DNA from: Ryuthela nishihirai | Lineage: Eukaryota; Arthropoda; Arachnida; Araneae; Heptathelidae | Length of the DNA: 64,000 bases | Assembly (NCBI GenBank): GCA_038380435.1 | Contig: JAWZYU010000010.1 | Coordinates: 45,976,135-46,040,134, forward strand | Direction of reading: 5' to 3' | Shown: one piece after another, positions 22,243 to 32,736 of the stretch | Position numbering within the stretch: position 1 is the stretch's first letter | Layout of the letters: each line of letters begins with the position of its first letter | The notes under the pieces: model-generated | What the model saw: the letters and a program-made list of their open reading frames with translations, nothing else | Database searches by the model: none | What the model was told of the DNA's origin: nothing | Program-made: the position numbers and the translations under genes

Positions 22243-22859
22243 CAGTAAGGACCCAGCCAGCTAAAGAAGCATCCAGTAGTGACTATTTCCATGATCAATA
22301 CTTGTAATTATCATCATAGAATAAATCTCTCAAAGGACTTTAGACGACCTGTAATTGATGATTAGGTTATGACTTATAATTACCATTAAAGTAAAGATAA
22401 TGTTTATTGTATCAAAATTACTGAAAAGTTCCTGATGGGTTCCTGATGGGTCCATTAACCGAATGCTTAAATATGAAATTTCAACTCAGTGGCTTTAACT
22501 GTTTAGGCGTCAGTAGTTAATCAGAGTTGATTCCTAATGCTAGTTGATCTACCAGTTAACCTAAAGGGGGCGCGATTCACAATTAAATAAGGTTGCGAAG
22601 GAATGCATATGAGGCACTTTATTTGCATAGTTAACTATTAGAACGCACGAATGCGCTCTTAAACCCATCAGGAACATTTCAGTAATTTTAATACAATAAA
22701 CATTATCTTTACGTTAATGGTAATTATAAGTCATAACCTAATCATCAATTACAGGTCGTCTAAAGGCCTTTGAGAGATTTTTTCTATGATGATGATTACA
22801 GTATTGTTCATGGAAATAGTCACTACTGGATGCTTCTTTAGCTGGCTGGGTCCTTACTG
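22243..22859. mobile_element. Foldback MITE with about 200-bp arms
   Basis: Left arm 22243-about 22450 and right arm about 22668-22859 are near-perfect inverted copies, both starting CAGTAAGGACCCAGCCAGCT. The spacer is about 215 bp. The left arm has an extra direct repeat of TTCCTGATGGG near 22430-22450. No exact target duplication is visible, so the superfamily is open. Internal DNA shows no coding sequence. Confidence 0.88.
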
Positions 22860-22861
22860 AT

Positions 22862-23160
22862 TACTCCGCCAGCTGCTCTACCAGATAAGGTAATAAGAGA
22901 CGTAAGCAAATATTATTCATTTCATGAATAGGGCTGTTTTTATTGTTATAGAGAGAGTTCCTCGTCTTCTCTGTATAATGGTCTTTAGGCGACTTTTTAG
23001 CTGATAAAAAAGCTATAATAACAAACAAAGTTAAGCTAATACTTAAATTAAATTACACCCGCTGTCTGGCCAAATTACTATGAAACATGCGAATATGCGA
23101 TAAATTTCTTATTGACGTAGATATTCTACATATTTACGAAATTATGTAAAAGCCGAAAAG
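22862..23160. other. Unassigned AT-rich sequence
   Basis: No feature recognised apart from a possible weak tRNA-like piece, CAGCTGCTCTACCAGATAAG, at 22870. Confidence 0.35.
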
Positions 23161-23162
23161 GC

Positions 23163-23470
23163 ATGGTGGAAAGCAACGTTAAGTACGACACGGGACAAAA
23201 GTCTGATCTGACTGGCAAACGGAGGATCATCGTTGGAGCGCGATGTATCCGTTTTATGGATGATGGAACTCAGCGGAAAATCACGGGCCATGATATCCTA
23301 AGTGTATGGAGAACGGTAACTTTCGCTAAACAAGTACCACAATCCTGGTAAATGTGGGATGAAAATGCCTCTTCAGACAGGGACAGACATTTGTTGACCG
23401 TACGGTAAAACAGAGCTGCTACAGTTCATCAGGTGAGAGTGATGCCTCAAGTAATACTTCAAAACTATTC
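23163..23470 (+). pseudogene. Possible Tc1-like transposase N-terminal fragment
   Basis: The frame contains LTGKRRIIVGARCIR, which resembles the DNA-binding 'L.DY.RG.IVGAR.AG' motif of Tc1-like transposases. A later frame, WDENASSDRDRHLLTVR, resembles the linker between the two helix-turn-helix halves. No ends or catalytic region. Weak. Confidence 0.35.
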
Positions 23471-23637
23471 ATTTCAACGAAAACTAAGCAGAGATAATTT
23501 TGAAAACCTTAAAATTTCGTAATGTACCATGATACAAGCGACGAAGCATTAGGTAAGTGTTCATGATAATTTGACCAGACAGTGTACATATCACATATTT
23601 TGCAAGATTTTTTTAAAAAACCATCACTGGAATGTAG

Positions 23638-25200
23638 AAGAAAAAAAATCATCATCATCATCCTCAAACAGCCATGGGCTACGGAGGTCCAACCAGACCG
23701 CGCAATTTATTTCTCCAAGCATATATGACCTGAGCTGCATCTCTCCACTGCACACTAATTCTAACAAGGTCCTGTTTGACATTGTCTGCCCACCGCATCC
23801 TACGACTCCCCCTCTTTCTGAGGCCTTTAGGCACACTGTTCATAACCCTATTCGCCAATCTATAATTATTCATACGGGCAACATGGCCAAACCAACGGAG
23901 TCTCTCTCTGCACAATATGCTGCTTAAAGAAGTTTACTGATTCCTTTGCCTAACCTCATCATTAGTTACAAAGTTGAACCACTTAATGCCCAAGATAATG
24001 CATAAGCATCTAGAATCAAAAACATGAAGTTTCTTATTTCTACAAAACGTCCAAGTTTCATTACCATAACCAACCCTAGAAAGAACCAAACTATTATACA
24101 GTCTAATTTTAGTCTTTAGGTGTATACGCCTCTTTCTCCACACTCTCCATAGATTCCTAAACGTCCCAGAGACAATCTCTATTCGCCTGTTAATCTCATG
24201 CCGCATATCACCAGTATCTGTTACATAACTCCCAAGATAATTAAACTGTGACACCTGCTCAAGACTGCAACCATTCAGATTAACTGAATCACAGCCTGCC
24301 TGACCAATTTATCACTTTAGTTTTCTCTCTGTTTATAACTAAACCAACTCTATTGCCAGTCTCATCAACAGCCCTAATGAAAGAATTCATCTCATCAACA
24401 TCATTAGCCAACAAGGACAAACCATCTACATAATCTAAATCAGAAATTTTGAAATCTCTAGACCATTTAAGACCAAATCCTTTCCCTTGCAAAGAATTCC
24501 GCATAACAAATCGATAACCAAACAATAGAGAAAAGGAGACAAAAAGCACCCTTGTCAAACACCAGAGGCAATGCTAAACCAATTTACAAGCCTTACCAAC
24601 TTTCACATACGACTCAGTGTTATTAGAGAGAGCTTTCATTTTGTTAACTAATTTGTCTGGTATGCCATATGATCTCACAATCAACCACAAATTATGACGA
24701 TCAACAGAGTCAAAAGCCTTTCTGAAATCAAGAAAGCTAGTAACCAAAGGTTTTTGAAACTCTAAACATTTCTCAAGAATCTGCCTGAGTGAAAATATCT
24801 GATTTACACATCCCCTACCACTTTTGAATGCACATTGCTTATCACGCAATTGACTGTCAACTAGATTCTTAATTCTATTAAACATAATCATGCAAAGAAC
24901 TTTACCTGGAACAGAAAGTAGGCTATTACCCCTAAAGTTATCACAAGAACTGAAATCCCCTTTTCTAAAAATAGGGATAATAATAGCTCTGGTAAAAACC
25001 TCAGGAATCATGCCTTTATCATAAAAGATATTCAAAATTTCATTCATCCATGTAGTAACCTAAACATTTCCAGCTCTAAGAATTTCCGTAGTAAAAATAT
25101 ACATTATTGTATTTGGTAAGAACAATTTTTCAGTGAAACCTTTAAATAACGACTTCAGCAGGGTGTCTCAATTTTTCTAAAATACCCTTTTTAAATCTAT
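23638..25200 (-). pseudogene. RTE-type non-LTR retrotransposon, 5' truncated
   Basis: On the minus strand the order is: TTWMNEILNIFYDKGMIPE (25047 downward), then IIIPIFRKGDFSSCDNFRG, FLDFRKAFDSVDRHNLWLIV and SYGIPDKLVNKMKAL of the reverse transcriptase. The active site reads DYVDG in place of YADD (24289-24558). FNYLGSYVTDTGDMRHEINR and LYNSLVLSRVGYGNETWTF follow (23934-24254). The last block is RERLRWFGHVARMNNYRLAN with KGLRKRGSRRMRWADNVKQD (23679-23915), a C-terminal block typical of RTE-like elements. The 3' end is a GATGATGATGAT run at about 23648-23663, also typical of RTE. The endonuclease domain is missing and at least four frame breaks occur. Confidence 0.85.
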
Positions 25201-25540
25201 ATTTAGTGTCGGCCTCATATCATGGGGCTAAAATATAATTATACAAAGACACCTGATTCGGATTTCAAAGCAGGTAGGCAAGTTCGAGAGTTTGTACAAG
25301 ACGACAGATTTCGGGCGGGGGGAGGGGACTGGAACCCCTGAATCCTCCCCCTGGGATGTCCTTACCCAACATCCCATTCTAGGTTCTGGCCTGTTTTTTG
25401 TCACTCTTTCCGATAATTAATGAAATTAAAAACATAACACAATGGCAACATAATCTTGTATAAAAACATTTTATTCAGAAATTTAGTTCCTTTACATTTA
25501 ATTTGACTGGACTGAATAAAGGGGGAGGGGAGCAAAGAGG

Positions 25541-25792
25541 GTCTGACCCCCCCCCTCCCTCTTTGAAAATCTAATAAGGGTAATAGAATACGTATGTATG
25601 TATTACGTTACAGAAGAAAATTGGGAGGTCCTTTTGTAGGCTTTCCCATAACGGAAGTTTATTTATTATTTAAAATAATCTGTTTGGGAAAGCCTGTAAA
25701 AGGACTTCCCAATTTTCTTCTGTAACGTAATACATACATACATACATACATACTTCTATTACCCTTATTAGCATTTTCAAAGAGGGGGAGGG
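25541..25792. repeat. Large imperfect palindrome (about 100-bp arms)
   Basis: The left arm 25541-25648 includes CTCTTTGAAAATCTAATAAG, ATTACGTTACAGAAGAAAAT and GGCTTTCCC. The right arm 25685-25792 is its inverted copy. The arms differ mainly in the length of the internal CATA run (five tandem repeats on the right) and a few substitutions. The loop is only about 36 bp. The outer parts match the right half of the G-rich hAT-like MITE family. Confidence 0.85.
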
Positions 25793-25835
25793 GGCTCAGG
25801 GCCTTTTCAAATATATATAAATTTCATACAATATT

Positions 25836-25932
25836 AAACTCTTCTAAAACGAAGAGGTAAATGTTACACTGCAATGAAAACGCAGTTTCTTTACCCCCCC
25901 CCCCCTTTTTTTTTTATATAGATCCGGCATGT
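25836..25932 (-). mobile_element. Left-end fragment of G-rich hAT-like MITE
   Basis: The complement contains CCGGATCTATATAAA, a G run (14) and TGCAGTGTAACATTTACC-type sequence shared with 6135-6787. It lies just outside the palindrome, which carries the other half of the same family. Confidence 0.55.
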
Positions 25933-25939
25933 AACTGAG

Positions 25940-26540
25940 TATTGTACTTCATTACATCTGCCGTATTGCAATACTTTGAACTTATTTGTTGTTAAATTTG
26001 TCCCTTGAAGAAAGAATGGAGATTTCATCATATTTGAACATGGCTGGACAAATTCCCTGATATGGTTTTATGAACAGGTTCAATTTCTTAAAGACTAAAT
26101 CGAGGGTCAATTTGGCGTCGTATTCATGTTCCAGTTGTTCTGATATTGAGGTCATTAAGGAAACGAAAGACGTAAGAAAGCAAACATATATCTAATGCAA
26201 GTGAAAGTGAAGTAACCGGTCCTTCCAGGGTGACACAGATATTTGTACTCAATGAACGAAGACGAGTGACGTGTGATATCATTATAGAGTATTTTAATTA
26301 CACTGAGTACTGTAAGCTTCTTTTATAAAATTCTGTAAATGATTTGAGTATTACACTGCAAAAAGATTAAAAATAATGGAAAATAGCATTCGATTTCATA
26401 GGTTTTTTTAAAAACCTTTCCCTAAAATTTTCTTTAGTGTGATAATATGTTCTAGTGGTCAAGTTTGGTTTTTATGTACCAACGATACTAGGAACTATTT
26501 CTATTTTAGATTGAATGCATTGCTTCGTGTACACTTATGT
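25940..26540. other. Unassigned AT-rich sequence
   Basis: Nothing recognisable. Confidence 0.4.
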
Positions 26541-26547
26541 CTGAGGG

Positions 26548-26640
26548 GTGAAATTGGTTCACAACCTGATATTCCCAGGTTCGAGTCCCTACTGTGATTG
26601 CGTAGAGAATTTTTTACACTAACCAATGTTCTGACCTCAG
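26548..26640 (+). repeat. Degenerate tRNA-like head, probably SINE-A
   Basis: ATTCCCAGGTTCGAGTCCCT carries a perfect B box. Upstream GAGGGGTGAAATTGGTTCAC is a poor A-box region. No body follows; a minus-strand SINE-A starts a little downstream. Confidence 0.4.
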
Positions 26641-26650
26641 GGGGTTGTTA

Positions 26651-27055
26651 ATTTGGGATGTTTTACCTCTGAGCCCACTGATTTTGCATGCAAAGGACTA
26701 AGCGATCTGTTACGAGACTTTGTCTCTGAGCTCTTAGGTCTAGATGGCCTAAGGACTCAGAGATGGTTGGGAAAAGGGATTCACAAGACTGTTGGGAGAC
26801 AGATGTAATCTTTGCATCAAGGCAATCCATCGTGTTCTTTAGTGTGCACAGGATACGACTCTACACGGAACCACGTCTTGTTTTGTTTTTTCCATCGGAC
26901 GAACAGTTGCCTGTCCAAGACCATCGGTGTACCCATTTCTCACTGAGAGCAGGGTGGATGGTTAGGGAAAGAAAATCTCAACCCTTGAATAGTTAGGACT
27001 CGAACCTGGGAACTACAGATTATGATCTTGGCACGCTTCCGAATGAACCACCCCG
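26651..27055 (-). mobile_element. SINE-A copy with internal duplication
   Basis: The minus strand reads from CCACCCC... head through GGTTCGAGTCC and the body to the GATGTTTTACCTCTGAG complement tail. Around 26700-26760 it carries an extra TGTCTCTGAGCTCTTAGGTC segment before ACTCAGAGATGGTTGGG, making it longer than the family norm. Moderately diverged. Confidence 0.8.
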
Positions 27056-27056
27056 T

Positions 27057-27690
27057 CTCTGTCCTAAGTCAGAAAGGGGGCACCGTTGGGCTTGGAAAGT
27101 CCGCCAATTCCCTGGAAGGGATGCTAGGCAGTGTCCCATGTGCAGGATTGTTATACCCTGGGCACTCTAAACAACATTTTGGATGACCATGATGGGAGGC
27201 TTTCATCTGTCTTTAACAGCTCTAAAGTGGGAGAGGGGGTTGTTCAGTCTGTAGCGTGCCAGGCTCGTAGTCTGCAGTTCCCAGGTTCGAGGGCCAGCGT
27301 TGAGATTTATCTCCGCAATACTTGCAGCTTTGCACTAGGTCAGTAGGGGACACTGATGGGCTTCTAAAGTCTACCGTCCGTCGGATAGGATGCTAAGCCG
27401 TGGCTCGGTGTGCGGGGAGCCAGACCCTGTGCACGTTAAAGAACACGATAGATGGCCTGGACGGGAGGCTACTATTTGTCTCCCAACAGCCATTCCAGTG
27501 GGCCCCTTCCTCCAACCTTATCGGGGTACTTGTGACCTGGCCATGTTGTCCAATGTGTGCAAAAAAATGCCGCTCTGAGGTAAAACAATCCAAGCTCTAA
27601 AGTGAATTCCCTGCCTTCAACCTTCTCTGAGCTCCTGAGAGTTCTTATGGCCTAGCCATTTAGCCCATTGTGTACACCAAAAGCAGTTTT
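27057..27690 (+). mobile_element. Older SINE-A, interrupted by a younger SINE-A
   Basis: The 5' part (27057-27229) contains AGTCAGAAAGGGGGCACCGT, CTTGGAAAGTCCGCC and GGGAGGCTTTCATCTGTC. The 3' part (27605-27690) contains ACCTTCTCTGAGCTCCTGAG and CATTTAGCCCATTGTGTAC. The insertion at 27230-27592 separates them in register. The head is lost. Confidence 0.88.
27230..27592 (+). mobile_element. SINE-A inserted in another SINE-A
   Basis: A head with TGTTCAGTCTGTAGCG (A box), GGTTCGAGGGCC (B box), body and tail CTCTGAGGTAAAACAATCC. Perfect 12-bp duplication AGCTCTAAAGTG at 27218-27229 and 27593-27604. Confidence 0.93.
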
Positions 27691-27699
27691 GCTGACGGT

Positions 27700-28820
27700 A
27701 GCCTCAATGCAACCTAGTCATGATGTTATACGTGCAGTTCGTAACAATGTGGCTTTAATACCAACAGATAGTTCGTTTATCCCTTCACATTTTACCCTTT
27801 AACCATGACTTTGCCTTTAAACAAATTACGATAATTAATTCCAAATTACACAATATTTTGAAATTTTGATACAAAAAGAATTAAGATTGTGGATGGAAAG
27901 GAATTAAGAAAAATTAATTAAAAATTTGTTATGCAAAGTGTATAAATGGTTTTAAAATACTTCTTGTCTGTAATTTAAAAAAAAGACATTACATAATACT
28001 ACAATAATAATTTTAAACCTATATGCTTTTGCTCACGAAATAGTTTGTAATTTAAACTTTTTTTTTTCAGTTGTTAAATATTTATTTTTGACACAAAGAT
28101 ATGTAAGATAAAAGTTAAGAATCATATACACCCACTAACACGCTACCACGCGACTAACACGATAGATACGTTCATCCAAAACCTCGAGAAGGTTAAATCG
28201 CATTAGTCTAGCAGGAAATTCTTATTAGAAATAATGTTTAGTAGAATGGAAGGTACTTCCCAGAAACCTAACTTAACTAACACAATTTTATCTTCATTCC
28301 TTTATTATGACTATACTTTGGTTAATGTGTTGTGTTTTGTACTTCATACATGGAACTCATTCTTGCAGAAAAGAAATTGACTGTTGTACAAAACTGTTAT
28401 TGACTAATGATGAATACATGTATTTTTACAAATGTTTCTTCACTGCACATAACAAGTTATAACCTTTAACCAATCAGCATGAATTTGTATTTGCTTACAT
28501 TGTAATCTGTCAGCCACAATTGAAATTATATATATTGTTTACAAATATATTACGTTTTATATCTGTTTAAACACATTAATTTGTATAGGAAAATCTATTT
28601 GAAAGAGGTGAAGTTATGAACAAGGATAAGTCATATAAAGTGTGGCAAGGAAAGCATCCAAGGTGTGTTCTTATATGAGAAATACAATAAAGTAAATGAT
28701 CGTAGAGAAGTAGTGGAAGAATCGTGCTAAAATGGATCAGTCATGTTTGTTGAAAAACAATCCTATTTTAGAAATTGCGTTAGTCGGGGACTGAGTATAC
28801 AAGTATAGGCTTTTTGGTTT
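27700..28820. other. Unassigned AT-rich sequence
   Basis: No reading frame, repeat or RNA signal recognised over about 1.1 kb. Confidence 0.45.
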
Positions 28821-28822
28821 CA

Positions 28823-29150
28823 TAAGCTCTATATACAGATAATATTCCTATCTTTTTATTTCGGTTTGGTAAGCTCTATAAAAATAAATAAATAAATAAA
28901 TACCCCCTCAAGCAGCTGCTTGCCCCGAGGTCTGACAGGAGCGTATCAGTTTATATGCCATAGTAGAAAGTCAGAGTATGGCAGGATCTCAGCAGAAAAA
29001 CGACACATACATCCATGCCTTACCCGGGGCTCGAACCCAGGTCGATTAGATCAGAAGCTCTATATACAGATATTTTTCCTATCTTTTTTCTGCTTGGTAA
29101 GCTCTATATACAGATAATTTTTCTATCCTTTTCAGTAATAAATTATCACA
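28823..29150. repeat. About 45-bp tandem repeat split by SINE-B
   Basis: Three units of AAGCTCTATATACAGATAAT plus TTTTCCTATC...TTGGT occur at about 28825, 29056 and 29098. A SINE-B separates the first from the others. Confidence 0.75.
28882..29053 (-). mobile_element. SINE-B copy
   Basis: The + strand shows an (AAAT)n tail, then ACCCCCTCAAGCAGCTGCTT, the hairpin region (damaged to GACAGGAGCGTATCAG) and the B-box complement GGGGCTCGAACCCAGG. The A box is lost at the ATTAGATCAG border. AAGCTCTATA precedes the tail and follows the head, a probable 10-bp target duplication within the local tandem repeat. Confidence 0.85.
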
Positions 29151-29220
29151 GGAAAAGTCCTGTGATGTTCGTGTAGTCAAGGAACACTTGAAATAATGAG
29201 TTTAAAAAAACTTGTTGTCC

Positions 29221-29366
29221 TGACTGAGATTCGAATCCAGTCTCCCAGAAGCATGCCGGGCGTCTTAACCGTCACTTAGTTGAATAGCTAGTCAGTTGCT
29301 CGGTGGTTTAGTGGTTAAAACGCCCGGCCTGCTTCTGTGAGACCTGGGTTCTTATCCTTTAGTTTC
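29221..29366. repeat. Head-to-head tRNA-like inverted repeat
   Basis: The left arm (minus, 29229-29280) has B box GGATTCGAATCTC and an A-box-like AACTAAGTGACGGTTAAG. The right arm (plus, 29301-29356) has A box TGGTTTAGTGGTTAAAA and a decayed B box GGGTTCTTATCC. The arms share CGCCCGGCNTGCTTCTG. The spacer is about 20 bp (29281-29300). This is either two tRNA-derived heads inverted or a tRNA pseudogene pair. Neither has a convincing acceptor stem. Confidence 0.65.
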
Positions 29367-29616
29367 AGTATTTTTTTTATAAACTAATAGATTGCAATAA
29401 ATATCGAAATTTTTGCATTCTATTTCCTGCAGAGAAGCTATGTATATTTGAGGGATATCTGAAATTTAATTTTATAACTTTTTGATAAGATGATAAAGAT
29501 TTGATTATTAAAAAATAAGGGTCCACCCGTTGAAAAGGAGAGGAAGAAATGAAACCTTCTTTGGCAAAAAATAATTCTTAATAAACCATTGACCAGATGC
29601 TATCATCTTTACTAAC

Positions 29617-29740
29617 AGCTATACAGTGGATTACCTTTCCCAGCCTTATATGAGCCTTTGGGATGCTTGTGGTTTGATAATTTAACCCTTTTTTCGCTAA
29701 ATAGTTCCTCTTACGGTAACATAACCCAAAATTGTCTTGA
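29617..29740 (+). mobile_element. SINE-A 3' fragment, old
   Basis: CTAACAGCTATACAGTGGAT, CCCAGCCTTATATGAGCC and GTTCCTCTTACGGTAACATA follow the SINE-A order. A separate short tail, CTCTCAGAGGTAAAACAATT, lies at 29861-29880. Confidence 0.55.
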
Positions 29741-29889
29741 GAACTACGCGAAATATTATGCCTCTACTATAATATGCATCCTTCACATTTAACAATTACA
29801 TAGGTATTGATTATTCAATATACATAATAACATCTCCATTCTTTTTACACAAAAAAATGACTCTCAGAGGTAAAACAATTCAATTATTT

Positions 29890-30480
29890 TTACATACAAA
29901 CAGAAATTATGGAAGACTGCAATAGACGTTCATTGTCTACTAAACTACTGTAGTCAATTTAAGTGATAAACCGTTCCCAAAATTACCTGCAGTAGAGAAA
30001 CTGCATTGGGATTATCGCTTAGTGACATAAGGAAGTAGTTAAGAAAAAAAAAACCAGTCGTGAAACCCTCTTACAACACTGACCTATGGATGAACTATCA
30101 CGTTTTTTTTTTTCGTTATCTATCATGCAGAAATTGGGCAACGGATTTCCAAGGTGCGCAATGACGTAAAAGCTTTCAGGGTCGCCAACCTCTCAAGTCA
30201 TGCACCTCTAAAGCATGGGAATCTGCTTTCCTTGTCCTTCGCCCACCTAATTCTAGACATCGATCAGAACTGCTTAAGCAGGTTTCTGCTAAAAGACAAG
30301 ACTTTACTCTCGTATGTATAAATACTGATTCAATTTTTATAAATGGGACAATTTCGTACTATGTTGATTCAGAGTAATCTTTACCAACTACGCTATTAAA
30401 TGCAAGGTAATTTACATCGCAATTGAAGGCGCAATATGTTTTTATAGAAGAAAAGGAATGATTGAAATGTTTCTATGTTT
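29890..30480. other. Unassigned sequence
   Basis: Nothing recognisable. Confidence 0.4.
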
Positions 30481-30489
30481 CGTGATCAG

Positions 30490-30747
30490 GTCTGGATCTG
30501 GAACAAAACCGAGGGGGGGGGGGGCAAGAAACACAATCGAGCCGGAAAAATATAGGGTGGAGCAATAGACTGGATTTTCAATGCATTATAAGGTAGCTCC
30601 CACCATTTTACAGGTTTTTTTTAAAAAAATCTTGAAAAAGGCATGAAATATAAATAGGTTTAATAATTGTTTTGCTTCTATTACCATTTGTTAGCATTCT
30701 GAAAGGCGGGCATGGCCTCCTCCCCTCCTAGATCCGGCTCTGCGCAT
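30490..30747 (+). mobile_element. G-rich hAT-like MITE, nearly whole
   Basis: The left end CAGGTCTGGATCTGG and the complement of the right end CAGAGCCGGATCTAG pair well. The interior matches 6135-6787: a G run of about 12, AGCCGGAAAAATATAGGGTG, then ATTACCATTTGTTAGCATTC. About 258 bp without any SINE, which gives the empty structure of the family. No clear target duplication. Confidence 0.7.
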
Positions 30748-30759
30748 TATATTATTCCT

Positions 30760-31420
30760 GTCACTGTCTAAGAAGAAATTAATTCAGTTGTTCAAAAATT
30801 ACAACCCATGTTATGTCGATCGCAAGTTAAATTTGAAACTAACTTCTAGAATGAGTTTTCTATGGAAAAAACGGATTGAATGTTGATTAAAGATTTTAGA
30901 TAGATCTATCTAAATTTCGATTTTCGTCAACATTTATAGAGTTGTGGAAGGTTATGCCTTTAAGCAGCAATGCGTCATTAATTTTTGCTCAAAAACTTAA
31001 TTAAAACTTATCAGTTAAGATTTATTTCAATCATTTCATTAAATAAATATATAGTTTAGAAGTCTGTGTATGCGAATTCGTTCAATATTCATCAGTTTGG
31101 TGTAAGTTTCTTAAACGCATTTCATCTCATAAATATTCCATCTTCCAAAATGGAACTCTCTAAATATTAAAAAATATTGTTGAAAATCGAGATTTTGGAA
31201 GATTTTATTGCGACTTTTAATTTGCATTCAATCAGTTTTCCTTAAAAAATCCTTCTTCACTGATGTAAAACACGGTTTTAACTTTTCGACAGCAATGTAC
31301 CACCACCGAGTTCTTAGACATCAAATATAATTGAATAATTGGGATCAAACACTCTCCTCACAAAGTTGCAATTCTAGCGATGGGATTACTCTAAGATTTT
31401 GCATCACTCCCTACTTATTA
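30760..31420. other. AT-rich sequence, part related to a MITE interior
   Basis: ATATTGTTGAAAATCGAGAT near 31170 resembles ATTGCTGAAAATCGAGATAC at 43141 and TTGGAAATCGAGATT at 55558. The similarity suggests a decayed copy of the same kind of non-autonomous element. Limits unclear. Confidence 0.35.
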
Positions 31421-31613
31421 AGAGCCGGGTTGGATCAACAAGTAGAGAGCCAGGATCTTAATCTGCAGTCCCCAGTTTCGAGTCTAAACTGTCCAGTGTT
31501 AAGTTTTCACCTTCGCCAAATCCTAAAGTGCCTCGTTAAGAAAGGGAGCACAGTTGGACTGGGAAATGCCGCCGTCCGTCCGATGGAACTTTAAGCCGTG
31601 ACTCCATATACAG

Positions 31614-31993
31614 GTTGTTTTGGGGTTGTTTTACCTCTGAGCGGCCTTTTCTGCACACCATGGGCTAAATGGCCAGGTCACATGGACCGCGAAGGCTCAA
31701 AGAAGGTTGGAGAAGGGGACCCACTGGAACGGCTGTTGGGAGACAGGTGGTAGCCTCCCGTCAAGGCCATCCAGGGTATTCTTTTACGTGCAGAGGATAT
31801 GGCTCTCCCGCACACGTGGCCACGGATTAATGTCCCATCCGACGGACGGCGGTCTTTCCAAGCCCATCGGAGTCCTCTACTGACCTTAGGCAAGGCGGGG
31901 AAATTTGCGGAGATCTCAACGCTGACTCAGCTGGGACTCAACCTGGGAACTACACATTACGAGCCTACCGACTGAGCCACCCCCCGCCCCATA
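31614..31993 (-). mobile_element. SINE-A copy, young-looking
   Basis: The minus strand holds all parts from GGGGCGGGGGGTGGCTCAGT to the tail complement of GGGGTTGTTTTACCTCTGAG. There is a small deletion in the head near the anticodon position and near 31910. Confidence 0.88.
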
Positions 31994-32150
31994 GAGTTTG
32001 GTTGTTTTACCTCTGAGTACCACTTTCTTTCGCACAATGTCTAATTGGTCAGGTCACAAGAACCCTGAAGGCTCAAGGGAGATTGGGGTGGACGCACTGG
32101 ACAGCTTTTGGGAGACAGATGGTAGCCTCCAGTCGAGGCCATCCAGCACC

Positions 32151-32539
32151 TGGAGCGGCTCAGACGGTTTCGCGCCAGGCTCATGTTCGAGTCCCCATGT
32201 AGTTCCCATGTTCGAGTCCCAGCTGGGTCAGCGTTGAGATTTTTCTCCGCAAAAATTCCCCGCCCTGCCCATGGTCAGTAGGGGACACCGATGGGCTTGG
32301 AAAGGCCGCCGTCTGTCGGGACGTTAAGCCGTGGCCCCGTGTGCGGGAGAGCCATACCCTGTGCACGTTAAAGAACACGCTGGATGGCCTTGACGGGAGG
32401 CTACCATCTGTCTCCCAACAGCTGTTCCAGTGGGTCCCCTCCCCCAACCTTCTCTGAGCCTTCGGAATTCATGTGATCTGGCCATTTAGCCCATGGTGTG
32501 CAAAAAAGTGCCGCTCAGAGGTAAAACAACCCAACCCAA
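32151..32539 (+). mobile_element. SINE-A with duplicated B box
   Basis: Inserted within another SINE-A with duplication ATCCAGCACC (32141-32150 and 32540-32549). The head has two B-box-like copies in a row: ATGTTCGAGTCCCCATGTAG then CATGTTCGAGTCCCAGCTGG, an internal duplication of about 25 bp. Body and tail are close to consensus. Confidence 0.92.
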
Positions 32540-32736
32540 ATCCAGCACCTTTTTTAACGTGCACAGGGTATGGCTCTCCGGCACACTGTGTCACGGCTTA
32601 ACATCCCATCCAACGGACGACGGTCTTTCCAAGCCCATCGGTGCCCCTTACTGAAAAGGAATGGGCGGGAAATTTTGCCGAGATAAATCGGAACGCTGAC
32701 CCATCTGAGACTCAAACAGGAAATTGCTGATTTCGA

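Noticed and set aside
22243..22859. Helitron
   Set aside because: Long inverted arms and a CAG end do not fit the TC...CTRR structure without terminal inverted repeats.
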